Assembly: GCF_003119115.1 (NCBI RefSeq)
Contig: NZ_CP022364.1
Coordinates: forward strand, 1,812,001-1,876,000
Reading direction: 5' to 3'
DNA: 64,000 bases
From: Azospirillum sp. TSH58
GTDB taxonomy: Bacteria > Pseudomonadota > Alphaproteobacteria > Azospirillales > Azospirillaceae
Below, piece after piece: positions 34,516 to 43,714 of the stretch. A program made the translations under genes and the position numbers. The notes below the pieces were generated by a model, which saw only the letters and a list, made by a program, of their open reading frames with translations, made no database searches and was not told where the DNA came from. How positions within the stretch are numbered: the first letter of the stretch is position 1; the number at the start of each line of letters is the position of its first letter.

Positions 34516-36195
34516 TCACCACAGCATCAGCACCAGAAGCTGCGGCGCCAGGATGCGCAGGCACATGGCCAGCGGGTAGACGGTGGCGTAGGCCAGCGCC
34601 GGCGCCTCCGACGCGACGACCGCGTTGGCGTAGGCGAGGCCCGGCGGGTTGGTCTGCGCCCCGGCCAAAACGCCGCAGATGCTGAGGAAGTTCAGCTTCA
34701 TCACGCCGCGCGCCAGCAGCCCGGTCAGCAGCAGCGGCACGATGGTCACCAGCACGCCCCAGGCCATCCAGGGCAGCCCGGCGCCGCTCGCCATCGTTTC
34801 GACGAAGCGGTCGCCCGAGGCGATGCCCAGCACGGCGAGGAACAGGACGATGCCGATCTCGCGCAGGGCGAGGTTGGCGGCGGGCGGCATGAACCAGACC
34901 AGCGGCCCGATATGCCCGATGCGCGCCAGCACGATGGCGGCGATCAGCGGCCCGCCGGCCATGCCCAGCCGCAGCGGCGCCGGCATGCCCGGCAGGAACA
35001 GCGGAATGGCGCCGAGCAGCGCGCCCAGCGTGATGCCGACGAAGACCGGGATCATCTCCACCGTCTGCAGCCGCCGTTCCGAATTGCCGATGATGCAGGC
35101 GGCGGCCTTGAGGTCGTCGGGCTTGCCGATCACCGTCAGGATGTCGCCGAACTGCAGCTTCAGCGCGGCGTTGGGCACCAGCTCCACACCGGCGCGGTTG
35201 ACGCGGCTGACCACCACGTCGCACGCCCCCTTGAGGTTCAGCGCGGCGATGGACCGGCCGAGCACCGGGTTGGCGGTGACGACGATGCGCTCCCACCGCA
35301 GGTCGCTGCCCTTGGTGGTCAGCCGGACGTCGGCCTCCCGCCCCATCAGCAGGCGGACCTGCTCCAGCCTCGGGCGCGGGCCGACCACGTGCAGCACGTC
35401 GCCCTCCTCCAGCCGGGTGTCCTCGCCGGGCACGCGGAGCTGGCCGCCGCGCAGCAGCCGCGACGCGCAGACCCCCAGGCTTTGCAGCATGGTGAGGTCG
35501 CCCAGCCGCACCCCGCGCAGGGCCGGGTTGGTGACGGCGATGTCCATGGTGTCGAGCGCCGCGACCTCGGCGCGCCGGGCGGCCTCGAAGGCCCTGGCCT
35601 CTTCCTGCGGGTCGATGCGGAAGGCGATCCGCACCACCGCCATGGCCAGCAGGTTGCCGGCGATGCCGAAGGGGTAGGTGACGGCGAAGGCCAGGCCGGG
35701 CAGGGCCATCACCGCGGCGTCGGCCCCGACCTCCTTCAGCACCTGCTGCGAGGCGGCCAGCGCCGGGGCGTTGGTCACCCCGCCCGCGAAGACGCCGAGG
35801 CCGGAGCCCAGCGGCACGAGGTCGAGCAGCACCAGAAGGGCGGTCAGCAGGATGCTCGACCCGACCATCAGCAGCGCCAGCCCGTTCAGCGCCAGCCCGG
35901 ACTTCTTCAGCGCCGCGAAGAAGCCGGGGCCGACCTGGATGCCGATGGTGTAGACGAACAGGATCAGGCCGAAGTCGCGGATGAACTCCATCATCTCGCC
36001 GTTCAGCGTCACCCCCGCCTGCTTGGCGAAGTGCCCGACGGCGATTCCCGCGAACAGCACGCCGCCGATGCCCAGCCCGACCCCGCGCAGCCTTATGTGG
36101 CCGAGCGCCAGCCCCAGGGCCGAGGTGACGCCCAGCATGAACACCACGCGCGCGATCGGCGGCATGGCCAGGAAGAGGTCGATGAGCGCGTGCAT
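34516..36195 (-). CDS. Aspartate:alanine exchanger (AAE) family transporter, copy 2
   Basis: 559 aa. N-terminal membrane block of five or six helices (MHALIDLFLAMPPIARVVFM onward), two central RCK/TrkA_C cytoplasmic domains (LRVPGEDTRLEEGDVLHVVG and LKLQFGDILTVIGKPDDL), and a C-terminal membrane block ending LRILAPQLLVLMLW. Known members exchange aspartate for alanine or export succinate/dipeptides, so substrate is uncertain. It lies 70 bases downstream of a paralogue of the same length and domain order. Confidence 0.9.
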   Translation of the reverse strand: MHALIDLFLAMPPIARVVFMLGVTSALGLALGHIRLRGVGLGIGGVLFAGIAVGHFAKQAGVTLNGEMMEFIRDFGLILFVYTIGIQVGPGFFAALKKSGLALNGLALLMVGSSILLTALLVLLDLVPLGSGLGVFAGGVTNAPALAASQQVLKEVGADAAVMALPGLAFAVTYPFGIAGNLLAMAVVRIAFRIDPQEEARAFEAARRAEVAALDTMDIAVTNPALRGVRLGDLTMLQSLGVCASRLLRGGQLRVPGEDTRLEEGDVLHVVGPRPRLEQVRLLMGREADVRLTTKGSDLRWERIVVTANPVLGRSIAALNLKGACDVVVSRVNRAGVELVPNAALKLQFGDILTVIGKPDDLKAAACIIGNSERRLQTVEMIPVFVGITLGALLGAIPLFLPGMPAPLRLGMAGGPLIAAIVLARIGHIGPLVWFMPPAANLALREIGIVLFLAVLGIASGDRFVETMASGAGLPWMAWGVLVTIVPLLLTGLLARGVMKLNFLSICGVLAGAQTNPPGLAYANAVVASEAPALAYATVYPLAMCLRILAPQLLVLMLW

Positions 36196-36265
36196 GGCCG
36201 CGTCTCCTCACGCGAGGACAGACCGCCCGCCGATCCCGTGGGAGGCGCCCCCGCCGGGCCGCCCC

Positions 36266-37945
36266 TTACCAGAGGAACAGGACGATCAACTGCGGCGCAA
36301 GGATACGCAGAAACATAACCATAGGGTAAACAGTGGCATAGGCGAGGGCGGGAGCCTCCGATGCGCTCATTGCGTTTGCAAAAGCGAGCGCGGGCGGGTC
36401 CGTCATGCTGCCGGACAGCAGGCCGCAGATCGTCAGGTAGTTCTGCCGGGCGAAGGCCCGCGCGATGAAGCCGACGACCAGCAGCGGGATCAGCGTCACC
36501 AGCACGCCGCAGCCGATCCACAGCAGCCCGTCGCCGTGCACCAGCGTCTCGACGAAGCGGTCGCCGGACATCAGCCCGACCACCGCCAGGAACAGGACGA
36601 TGCCGATCTCGCGCAGCGCCATGTTGGCCGCCGGCGGCATGAACCAGACCAGCGGCCCGATGTGCCCGATGCGCGCCAGCAGGATCGCCGCCACCAGCGG
36701 CCCGCCGGCCAGCCCCAGCTTCAGCGGCGCCGGCATGCCCGGAATGTAGAAGGGGATGGAGCCGAGCAGCACGCCCAGCAGGATGCCGATGAAGACCGGC
36801 ACGAACTCCACCTGCTGGAGCCGCCGCGCCGAGTTGCCCATCAGCGCCGCCACCCGCTGGAGGTCCGACGGCTTGCCGATGGCGGTCAGGATGTCGCCGA
36901 ACTGGAGGTGCAGGGCCGGGCTCGGCACCAGCTCCACGCCGGCGCGGTTGACCCGGCTGACCACCACGTCGTAGGCGTCGGCGAGGTCGAGCTGGCCGAT
37001 GGCCTTGCCCAGCACATGCTCGCTGGTGACGACCAGCCGGTCCCAGCGCATGTCCGTGCCCTTGGTGGTCAGCGTCACCTCCGCCGCCTCGCCGAGCAGG
37101 CGCTTCGTCGCCTCCAGCTTGACGCGCGGCCCGACCAGATGCACGACGTCGCCGGCCCGCAGGCAGGTGTCCGGGTGCGGCACCTGGAGCCGCCCCTCGC
37201 GCAGCAGGCGGGAGACCATCACCCCCTGGTCGCCGAACAGCTCCATGTCGCGCAGCGGCAGCCCCATCGCCGACCGGTTGCGCACGGCGACGTCCAGCGT
37301 CTCCAGCGTCTCGACCTGGGCGCGGCGCTTGCGCTCGAAGGCTTCGGCCTCCGCCACCGGGTCGATGCGGAAGACGACGCGGATCAGCCCCATGGTGATG
37401 AGGATGCCGACGATGCCGAAGGGATAGGCGACGGCGTAGCCGAGGCTCGGCGTGTTGATCTCCGCCGCCGAGGCCCCGACCTCGCGCAGCATCTCCTGCG
37501 CCGCACCCAGCGACGGCGTGTTGGTGACGGCGCCGGAGAAGATGCCCAGCACCGCCGGCAGCGGCACCCCGCCGATCTCGTGGATCGCCACCGCCACCAG
37601 CACCCCCAGCCCGACCAGCGAGGCGGCCAGCAGGTTCAGCGTCAGGCCCGACCTCTTCAGGGCGGCGAAGAAGCCGGGTCCGACCTGAACGCCGATGGTG
37701 TAGACGAACAGGATCAGCCCGAACTCCCGCATGAAATGCAGGACGTGATGGTCGAAGGTCAGGCCCAGCGCCTTGGCGACGTGCCCGGCGGCGATGCCGG
37801 CGAACAGCACGCCGCCGATGCCCAGCCCCACGCCGCGCAGCTTGATCTGCCCCAGCGCCAGCCCCGACGCCGCCACCACGCTGAGCATCAGCATGATGCG
37901 GGCGATGTCGGGAAGGCCGTTGAAGAGGTCGATCAGCACGGTCAT
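36266..37945 (-). CDS. Aspartate:alanine exchanger (AAE) family transporter, copy 1
   Basis: 559 aa. Same architecture as the following gene: permease block, two RCK_C domains (LQVPHPDTCLRAGDVVHLVG; LHLQFGDILTAIGKPSDL), permease block ending LRILAPQLIVLFLW. I chose the ATG at 37945 because MTVLIDLFNGLPDIARIM aligns with the paralogue's start MHALIDLFLAMPPIARVV; a GTG at 37954 is the alternative. The last 100 bases use AT-richer codons than the rest of the gene and than the paralogue at the same place. Two tandem exchangers might form a heteromer or handle different acids. Confidence 0.9.
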   Translation of the reverse strand: MTVLIDLFNGLPDIARIMLMLSVVAASGLALGQIKLRGVGLGIGGVLFAGIAAGHVAKALGLTFDHHVLHFMREFGLILFVYTIGVQVGPGFFAALKRSGLTLNLLAASLVGLGVLVAVAIHEIGGVPLPAVLGIFSGAVTNTPSLGAAQEMLREVGASAAEINTPSLGYAVAYPFGIVGILITMGLIRVVFRIDPVAEAEAFERKRRAQVETLETLDVAVRNRSAMGLPLRDMELFGDQGVMVSRLLREGRLQVPHPDTCLRAGDVVHLVGPRVKLEATKRLLGEAAEVTLTTKGTDMRWDRLVVTSEHVLGKAIGQLDLADAYDVVVSRVNRAGVELVPSPALHLQFGDILTAIGKPSDLQRVAALMGNSARRLQQVEFVPVFIGILLGVLLGSIPFYIPGMPAPLKLGLAGGPLVAAILLARIGHIGPLVWFMPPAANMALREIGIVLFLAVVGLMSGDRFVETLVHGDGLLWIGCGVLVTLIPLLVVGFIARAFARQNYLTICGLLSGSMTDPPALAFANAMSASEAPALAYATVYPMVMFLRILAPQLIVLFLW

Positions 37946-38100
37946 GGCAGGCACCCGGTCCGGTTGAGCCGCGAAGGGCGAAGGCGCCTATGAATGCCCG
38001 CTCCGCTCCGCCCGGGCAATGCCCTGGAATGGAAAGGGACATTCCCCGGATCAAAATTTCGCCACTTTCTGGCCCTAAACCGGACGGAGCCTTACGGCAT

Positions 38101-38243
38101 GAAGTGGCTGGCCGGACCTGTGAACCCCTGCGGTCCGGCCCCTAAGCGACGATCAGGGCTCCGGTTTTCCGGCGCCCCCAGCCAGGCCCCGGCTGGATCG
38201 GCGGCCATCGCAAGAACCCCCTTGCGATGGCCGTTTCTTTTTT
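38101..38243 (+). ncRNA. Candidate structured RNA or leader upstream of ccmA
   Basis: An intergenic segment with four consecutive hairpins on the plus strand: GGCCGGACC/GGTCCGGCC (38110-38118, 38132-38140), CCGG-TTTT-CCGG (38161-38172), CCAGCC/GGCTGG (38178-38183, 38191-38196), and a 12-bp terminator stem. No open frame explains it, and no gene on this strand ends upstream, so the terminator must end a short non-coding transcript or attenuate ccmAB. It matches no riboswitch or sRNA class I know. The 5' end is unknown. Confidence 0.5.
38203..38243 (+). terminator. Strong intrinsic terminator 83 bases before ccmA
   Basis: 12-bp perfect stem GGCCATCGCAAG / CTTGCGATGGCC with loop AACCCC, followed by GTTTCTTTTTT. 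A second T-rich run follows at about 38251-38259. Confidence 0.9.
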
Positions 38244-38325
38244 GGGGCCGTTTCTTTTTGGCGCCCGGACGGGCTGTGCTATAGCTCCCCCCGCCCCGTC
38301 CACCGCAAGAGCCCGCCCCGCCGCC

Positions 38326-39015
38326 ATGCCCGTTTTCGCCGGTTCCGCGCTGACCTGCCTCCGTGGCGACCGGCTGGTCTTCACCGGGCTGGACTTCCGG
38401 ATCGCGCCGGGGGAGGCGCTGTTCCTGCTCGGCCCCAACGGCAGCGGCAAGTCCAGCCTGCTGCGCGTCATGGCCGGGCTGCTCAAGCCGATCCGCGGCC
38501 AGCTCTCCTGGGATGGCGTGCCGGTGACCGACGATCCCGACGCCCACCGCGGCCGCATCCATTACGTCGGCCATCTCGACGCGGTGAAGCCGGTGCTGAG
38601 CGCGGTGGAGAACCTGTCCTTCTGGGCCACGCTGGGCGGCGCCGCCGACCCGCGGGGCAACGCGCTGAAGGCGCTGGAGCGGCTGGGCGTGCCGCACATC
38701 GCCAACGTGCCGGGGCGCTACCTGTCGGCGGGGCAGAAGCGGCGCCTGAATCTCGCCCGCATCATCGCCGCCCCCGCCGCCCTGTGGCTGCTGGACGAGC
38801 CGACCGTGGCGCTCGACCGCGCGGCGATCGCCCTGTTCGAGGAGATCATCGCGGAGCACCGGGCCGCCGGCGGCATGGTCGCCGTCTCCACCCATGTGGA
38901 CATCGCCATGCCCGGCGCCGGCGAGCTGCACCTCGACGACTTCACCCCCGTCCTTCACGGTGAGGACGATGGGGGCGAGGACGACGATCTTCCGGACGAG
39001 GAGGACGCGGCATGA
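38326..39015 (+). CDS. ccmA: Heme ABC exporter ATP-binding protein CcmA
   Basis: 229 aa. Walker A LGPNGSGKSSLLR, signature YLSAGQKRRLNLAR, Walker B LWLLDEPTVALD, H-loop STHVD. The LSAGQ variant signature is typical of CcmA. With CcmB it drives release of holo-CcmE from CcmC. The ATG at 38326 is used; the frame upstream crosses the terminator. An acidic tail (GEDDGGEDDDLPDEEDA) is longer than usual. It overlaps ccmB by four bases and lies about 9 kb from the other ccm genes. Confidence 0.95.
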   Translation: MPVFAGSALTCLRGDRLVFTGLDFRIAPGEALFLLGPNGSGKSSLLRVMAGLLKPIRGQLSWDGVPVTDDPDAHRGRIHYVGHLDAVKPVLSAVENLSFWATLGGAADPRGNALKALERLGVPHIANVPGRYLSAGQKRRLNLARIIAAPAALWLLDEPTVALDRAAIALFEEIIAEHRAAGGMVAVSTHVDIAMPGAGELHLDDFTPVLHGEDDGGEDDDLPDEEDAA

Positions 39016-39677
39016 CCCGCTTCCTGCGCCTGATCGGGCGCGACCTGCGGCTGGCGCTGCGCCAGGGGTCGGACGCCAGCATCGCCGTGATGTTCTTCGT
39101 TCTGTGCGTGGTGCTGTTCCCCTTCGGCGTCGGGCCGGAGCCGAACATCCTCGCCCGCATCGCCGCCGGGGTGATCTGGGTCGCCGCCCTTCTGGCCTCG
39201 CTGCTGTCGCTGGAGCGGCTGTTCCAGAACGACTACGAGGACGGTTCGCTGGAACTGCTGTCGCTGTCCACCCTGCCGATGGAGGCGGTGGTGCTGGCCA
39301 AGACGCTGGCCCATTGGCTGGTGACCGGCCTGCCGCTGATCGCCGCCGCCCCGCTGCTCGCGCTGCTGCTGAACATGGACGCGGAGGGGTTCGGGGTGCT
39401 GGTGCTGACTCTTCTGGTCGGCACGCCGATCCTCAGCCTGATCGGCAGCATCGGGGCGGCGCTGACTCTGGGCGCCCGGCGCGGCGGCGTGCTGCTGTCG
39501 CTGCTGATCCTGCCGCTCTACATCCCCGTGCTGATCTTCGGCGCCGGGGCCATCGACGCCGCGCTGAACGGCCTGACCCCGCGCCCGCATCTGCTGCTGC
39601 TGGGCGGCCTGTTGGCCGGCGCCCTGCCGCTGGCCCCCTGGGCGAGCGCCGCCGCCCTGCGTCAGGCGGTGGAGTAG
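39012..39677 (+). CDS. ccmB: Heme ABC exporter permease CcmB
   Basis: 221 aa, six helices. FLRLIGRDLRLALRQGSDA at the start, SLERLFQNDYEDGSLELL and GTPILSLIGSIGAALTLGAR are CcmB signatures. Forms the CcmAB exporter with the upstream gene. No terminator is seen after it; ccmC is elsewhere (28.9 kb). Confidence 0.96.
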   Translation: MTRFLRLIGRDLRLALRQGSDASIAVMFFVLCVVLFPFGVGPEPNILARIAAGVIWVAALLASLLSLERLFQNDYEDGSLELLSLSTLPMEAVVLAKTLAHWLVTGLPLIAAAPLLALLLNMDAEGFGVLVLTLLVGTPILSLIGSIGAALTLGARRGGVLLSLLILPLYIPVLIFGAGAIDAALNGLTPRPHLLLLGGLLAGALPLAPWASAAALRQAVE

Positions 39678-39784
39678 GGGAGTCTTACGGGGCGCCGTCG
39701 TGATCTGGAACGCCATTGCCTGCCGCACCCGGTCTGATAGAGTGCCGCCGCCCTGCACACTTTTGAAGAGACGTTGGGCTTGCG

Positions 39785-40702
39785 ATGGGTATTCCCGATT
39801 TTCAGACCCTGATGCTCCCCGTGCTGAAGACCGCCGCCGGGGGTGGCGAGGTCCGCATCCGCGACGTGGTGGACATTCTTGCGGATGAGTTTGCCCTGAC
39901 CGACGAGGAGCGGGCTCATCTCGTGCCGTCGAAGCAACAGACGACCTTCGGCAACCGCGTGAGTTGGGCGAAGAGCTATCTTAGCAAAGCCGGGTTGGTC
40001 GAACTGACCCGACGGGCACATTTCCGCATCACCGAGACCGGCCGGCAGGTGCTGAATTCGCCCCCTGACCGGATCACCGTCCGGTTCTTGGAGCAATTCC
40101 CGAGCTTCAAAGGTTTCCGCGATGGCGAGGCTGGGGCGGTCGAGGCGGCCGAGGTCGTGCTTTCGGTTGCCGAGAGTTCTCTGACCCCCGATGAGGTGAT
40201 GCGGCAAGCCCATGTGCGGATTGAGGCATCATTGGCGGAGGAAATCCTCCAGCGAGTGAGATCCGGGACGCCGGCTTTCTTCGAGAAGACCGTGGTCCGC
40301 CTGCTGATCACCATGGGCTACGGCGGGTCGGTGACGGAACTCGACAAGGCTTTGGTCGGCAAATCGGGTGACGATGGTGTGGACGGCATCATCGACCAGG
40401 ACCCGCTCGGGCTGGATCGGGTCTATGTCCAGGCCAAGCGTTACGCCGACGGGAACACCGTCGGAGCCGGGGCGATCCGTGATTTCTTCGGCAGCCTGAA
40501 CCTGTTCAAGGCGACCAAGGGGCTGTTCGTTACCACCTCCGCCTTTACCACGTCAGCCCGGGAGACCGCCGACCGGCTCGGCACCCGCATCGTGCTGATC
40601 GACGGCATCCAACTGGCCAAGCTGATGATCCGGCACGAGGTCGGCTGCCGGATTGAGGAGACCCTGCACATCAAGCGTGTGGATGAGGACTTCTTCGAGT
40701 AG
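39785..40702 (+). CDS. Mrr-type restriction endonuclease
   Basis: 305 aa. N-terminal Mrr_N wing-helix domain (IPDFQTLMLPVLKTA, FGNRVSWAKSYLSKAGLVE), then a PD-(D/E)xK nuclease domain: KTVVRLLITMGYGG, with the catalytic run GDDGVDGIIDQDPLG and VYVQAKRYADG giving D...QxK. Mrr cuts DNA with foreign methylation (type IV). No methylase or other restriction subunit lies beside it. Codons are somewhat less GC-biased than those of neighbours, consistent with acquisition. It sits between ccmB and a tRNA gene. No -10/-35 is obvious. Confidence 0.88.
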   Translation: MGIPDFQTLMLPVLKTAAGGGEVRIRDVVDILADEFALTDEERAHLVPSKQQTTFGNRVSWAKSYLSKAGLVELTRRAHFRITETGRQVLNSPPDRITVRFLEQFPSFKGFRDGEAGAVEAAEVVLSVAESSLTPDEVMRQAHVRIEASLAEEILQRVRSGTPAFFEKTVVRLLITMGYGGSVTELDKALVGKSGDDGVDGIIDQDPLGLDRVYVQAKRYADGNTVGAGAIRDFFGSLNLFKATKGLFVTTSAFTTSARETADRLGTRIVLIDGIQLAKLMIRHEVGCRIEETLHIKRVDEDFFE

Positions 40703-40845
40703 CCAGCGGTTCTATGCCGGGAAATTCTATGCAGGGATGGAGGCGATTCGGTCAAAGCCGTCGTACGACAGAGCGGTGTCACACCGCGGGGAATTCCGCC
40801 GCTTCCAGGCGAATTCCTGTGTCGCATCACTGTCTTGGGGGGAAT

Positions 40846-40921
40846 TGGTGGAGCCGAGGAGGATCGAACTCCCGACCTACGCATTGCGAACGCGTCGCTC
40901 TCCCAGCTGAGCTACGGCCCC
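40846..40921 (-). tRNA. tRNA-Ala (CGC anticodon)
   Basis: 76 bases including the encoded CCA. Acceptor GGGGCCG pairs with CGGCTCC and contains the G3-U70 alanine identity pair. Anticodon loop TTCGCAA with anticodon CGC; the T loop GTTCGATC and D arm GCTCAGCTGGGAGAGC are standard. Transcribed right to left. Confidence 0.96.
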
Positions 40922-41128
40922 ACACACCGTTCCCGGCGTGCGGCGGATAATGGTGATGCTGAGGGGGCCTGTCAAGCCCTCTGAACGCGCCCGATCACGG
41001 GCATCGGCGGTTGCGCGCAAGGGGATGCCCAAGGGCATGGCGGTGGACCGCCGCGCAGCACTGGACAGCACTCGCCGCTTGTGCTTAGGGTGCCCCGCAA
41101 AATCGGACAATAAAGGGACGGGCCGGGC

Positions 41129-41413
41129 ATGATTGCGCTCTACCTGCTGATCGACACCGTTCTCAGCCTCTATGTCTGGCTGCTCATCGCTTCGGCGGTG
41201 CTGAGCTGGCTGGTGGCCTTCAACGTCGTCAACACCCGCAACCGCGCGGTCTATGTCATCGGCGACTTCCTCTACCGCATCACGGAACCGGTGCTGCGCC
41301 CGATCCGCCGAGTCCTGCCGAACATGGGCGGCCTGGACCTGTCGCCGATCGCGCTGATCCTGCTGATCTTCTTCATCCGCAACCTGATGGCGGAATACTG
41401 GCCGCGCTTCTGA
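41129..41413 (+). CDS. YggT family membrane protein
   Basis: 94 aa, two hydrophobic helices around the conserved [23 protein letters not shown] motif (YggT repeat). Its one-base overlap with the DUF167 gene (TGATG) is the classic yggT-yggU arrangement. Members are implicated in division-site or osmotic functions, but the role is not settled. It starts the unit yggT, DUF167, folD, corA. Confidence 0.93.
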   Translation: MIALYLLIDTVLSLYVWLLIASAVLSWLVAFNVVNTRNRAVYVIGDFLYRITEPVLRPIRRVLPNMGGLDLSPIALILLIFFIRNLMAEYWPRF

Positions 41414-41787
41414 TGACGGGACCTTTCGAGGCCGCTCCCTTCGAAGCGGTGGCGGACGGCGTCCGGCTGGCGCTGCGGGTGACGCCCAAGGCGTCGCGCA
41501 ACGCCATCGCCGGGCTGGCCGCCACCGCGTCCGGAGGAACGGCCCTGAAGGTGACCGTCACCGCCGTGCCGGAGAACGGCAAGGCGAACGAGGCGGTGGT
41601 GAAACTGCTGGCCAAGGCGTGGAAACTGCCCAAGACCAGCCTGACGGTGGTGGCCGGCGCCACCGACCGGAACAAGATTGTCCATGTGGCCGGCGATCCG
41701 GCCGACCTGATGCGCCGACTGACGGCGCTGGTGGAAACCTCGACCGGCGAGCCGGTGAGCAGCAATGGTGGGAAGAGCGATGGCTGA
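41413..41787 (+). CDS. DUF167 (UPF0235/YggU) protein
   Basis: 124 aa. Core [18 protein letters not shown] and [26 protein letters not shown] are family signatures. Small cytoplasmic alpha/beta protein without known function. It overlaps the folD start by eight bases, so it is coupled to it. Confidence 0.92.
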   Translation: MTGPFEAAPFEAVADGVRLALRVTPKASRNAIAGLAATASGGTALKVTVTAVPENGKANEAVVKLLAKAWKLPKTSLTVVAGATDRNKIVHVAGDPADLMRRLTALVETSTGEPVSSNGGKSDG

Positions 41788-42688
41788 GGCGAGGATCATC
41801 GACGGCAAGGCGTTCGCCGCGGGGCTGCGCGCCCGCGTGGCGGAGGGTGTGGCCGCGCTCAAGGCCAGCCACGGCGTCACCCCCGGCCTCGCCGTCGTGC
41901 TGGTGGGCGAGGACCCGGCGAGCCAGGTCTATGTCCGGTCCAAGGAAAAGGCCCTGGCCGACCTCGGCATGAACAGCTTCGACCACCACATGCCGGCCGA
42001 CCTCGGCGAGGCGGAGCTGCTGGCCCTGGTCGACCGGCTGAACGCCGATCCGGCGGTGCACGGCATCCTGGTCCAGCTTCCCCTGCCCAGGCACATCGAC
42101 ACCGCCCGCGTGCTGGCCCGCATCGTCCCGGAAAAGGACGCGGACGGCTTCCACGTCGTCAACGCCGGCCTGCTGGCGACCGGCGGCGCCGGCGCCATCG
42201 TGCCCTGCACGCCGCTGGGCAGCCTGCTGCTGCTCCGCGACACGCTGGGCAACGACCTGAAGGGCAAGCGGGCGCTGGTGCTGGGCCGCTCCAACATCGT
42301 CGGCAAGCCGATGGCGCAGCTGCTGCTCCAGCAGGACTGCACGGTCACCGTCGCCCATTCCCGCACCCAGGACCTGCCCGGCGAATGCCGCCGCGCCGAC
42401 ATCCTGGTCGCCGCGGTGGGCCGTCCGGAGATGGTGCGCGGCGACTGGATCAAGCCGGGCGCCGTGGTCATCGACGTCGGCATCAACCGCGTGCCGCACC
42501 CGACCGAGCCGGGCAAGACCAAGCTGGTCGGCGACGTCGCCTACGACGAGGCGGTCAAGGTCGCCGGCGCCATCACCCCGGTGCCGGGCGGCGTCGGGCC
42601 GATGACCATCGCCTGCCTGATGCTGAACACGCTGGCCGCCGCCTGCCGCGCCGCCGGCGCGCCGGTCCCCGCCGAGGCCCTTGCATGA
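41780..42688 (+). CDS. folD: Methylene-THF dehydrogenase/cyclohydrolase FolD
   Basis: 302 aa. Interconverts 5,10-methylene-, methenyl- and 10-formyl-tetrahydrofolate with NADP. Active-site YVRSKEKA (Tyr...Lys), [14 protein letters not shown] loop [11 protein letters not shown] and [12 protein letters not shown] are all present. The start at 41780 has GGGAAGAG in front and begins [13 protein letters not shown]; an ATG five codons upstream (41765) is possible. Its stop overlaps the corA start (ATGA). Confidence 0.97.
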   Translation: MAEARIIDGKAFAAGLRARVAEGVAALKASHGVTPGLAVVLVGEDPASQVYVRSKEKALADLGMNSFDHHMPADLGEAELLALVDRLNADPAVHGILVQLPLPRHIDTARVLARIVPEKDADGFHVVNAGLLATGGAGAIVPCTPLGSLLLLRDTLGNDLKGKRALVLGRSNIVGKPMAQLLLQQDCTVTVAHSRTQDLPGECRRADILVAAVGRPEMVRGDWIKPGAVVIDVGINRVPHPTEPGKTKLVGDVAYDEAVKVAGAITPVPGGVGPMTIACLMLNTLAAACRAAGAPVPAEALA

Positions 42689-43695
42689 TCACGGTCCACG
42701 CCCGGGTGGGCGGCCGCGTGGTCGAGCAGCCGCTCGCCCTCGGCGAGCCGCTGCCGCCCAACACGGTGTGGATCGACCTCCTCCGCCCCGACGAGGCGGA
42801 ACGCGCGCATGTCGGCGCCGTCACCGGCTGCGACCTGCCGACACGCGAGGAAATGAAGGAAATCGAGGCGTCGAGCCAGCTCTACACCGAGGGGGAGGCC
42901 GTCTACCTCACCTCCTCGGTGATCGCGCGGGCCGATTCGCCGATGCCGGAGCAGGGCGAGGTCACCTTCGTGCTGACCCCCCGGCACATGATCACGGTGC
43001 GCTTCACCGAGCCGCGCTCCGTCGCCACCTTCGCCGCGCGGACCAGCCGCCAGCCGGAGCTTCTGGCCAGCGCGGAGGACGCGCTGCTGGGCATCCTCGA
43101 CGCGGTGATCGACCGGGTGGCCGACGTGCTGGAGCTGATCGGCGCCCGCATCGACGGGCTGTCCGCGCGCATCTTCACCGACTCGCTGAACAGCGGCGGG
43201 CTCAGCGGTGGCGGCGGTGGCGGGCGGGCCGCCAAGAAGCCGGACGAGCTGCAGGACGTGCTGCGCGGCATCGGGCGGGCCGGCGACCTGACGCACAAGG
43301 TGCGCGACAGCCTCGCCGGGCTGGACCGGCTGGTCGCCTTCCTCTCCTCCGTCGCCGCCGGGCGGCTGACCAAGGAGCAGAAGGCCGCGCTGAAGACCCT
43401 GACGCGCGACCTGCGGTCCCTGAACGAGCACGCCGGCTTCCTGGCGCACGAGGCGAACTTCCTGCTCGACGCCACGCTCGGCCTGATCAACATCGAGCAG
43501 AACGCGATCATCAAGATCTTCTCGGTCGTCTCGGTGGCGCTGATGCCGCCGACGCTGATCGCGTCGGCCTACGGCATGAACTTCCATTACATGCCCGAGC
43601 TGGACTGGAGCTTCGGCTATCCCATGGCGATCGTGCTGATGGTGCTGTCCGCCGTGGTGCCGCTCTGGTACTTCCGCCGCCGCGGGTGGCTTTAA
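42685..43695 (+). CDS. corA: CorA-type magnesium (divalent cation) transporter
   Basis: 336 aa. Large N-terminal cytoplasmic domain, then a coiled stalk, and two C-terminal helices. The hallmark GMN motif is in [20 protein letters not shown] Gly-rich insert ([15 protein letters not shown], about residues 171-185) breaks the stalk and is unusual. The family forms pentameric Mg/Co/Ni channels. ATG overlaps the folD stop. Confidence 0.9.
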   Translation: MITVHARVGGRVVEQPLALGEPLPPNTVWIDLLRPDEAERAHVGAVTGCDLPTREEMKEIEASSQLYTEGEAVYLTSSVIARADSPMPEQGEVTFVLTPRHMITVRFTEPRSVATFAARTSRQPELLASAEDALLGILDAVIDRVADVLELIGARIDGLSARIFTDSLNSGGLSGGGGGGRAAKKPDELQDVLRGIGRAGDLTHKVRDSLAGLDRLVAFLSSVAAGRLTKEQKAALKTLTRDLRSLNEHAGFLAHEANFLLDATLGLINIEQNAIIKIFSVVSVALMPPTLIASAYGMNFHYMPELDWSFGYPMAIVLMVLSAVVPLWYFRRRGWL

Positions 43696-43714
43696 CCGGA
43701 AAAAGGAACCGCCG

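Noticed and set aside
33901..36318. 805-codon plus-strand open frame opposite the AAE transporter
   Set aside because: Composition is typical of antisense GC-rich frames (His/Gln/Arg/Ala-rich), and the minus strand encodes a full transporter.
38204..38260. Terminator of an AAE transporter gene
   Set aside because: Both AAE genes are on the other strand and run away from it, so this plus-strand terminator cannot belong to them.
39680..40921. Genomic island at the tRNA-Ala gene
   Set aside because: No integrase, no duplicated tRNA 3' end to the left, and only one possibly foreign gene. Kept only as a question about the Mrr gene.
43190..43240. Frameshift in corA at the Gly-rich run
   Set aside because: The frame stays open through the GGC/GGT run and the C-terminal GMN motif is in frame, so it is an in-frame insert.
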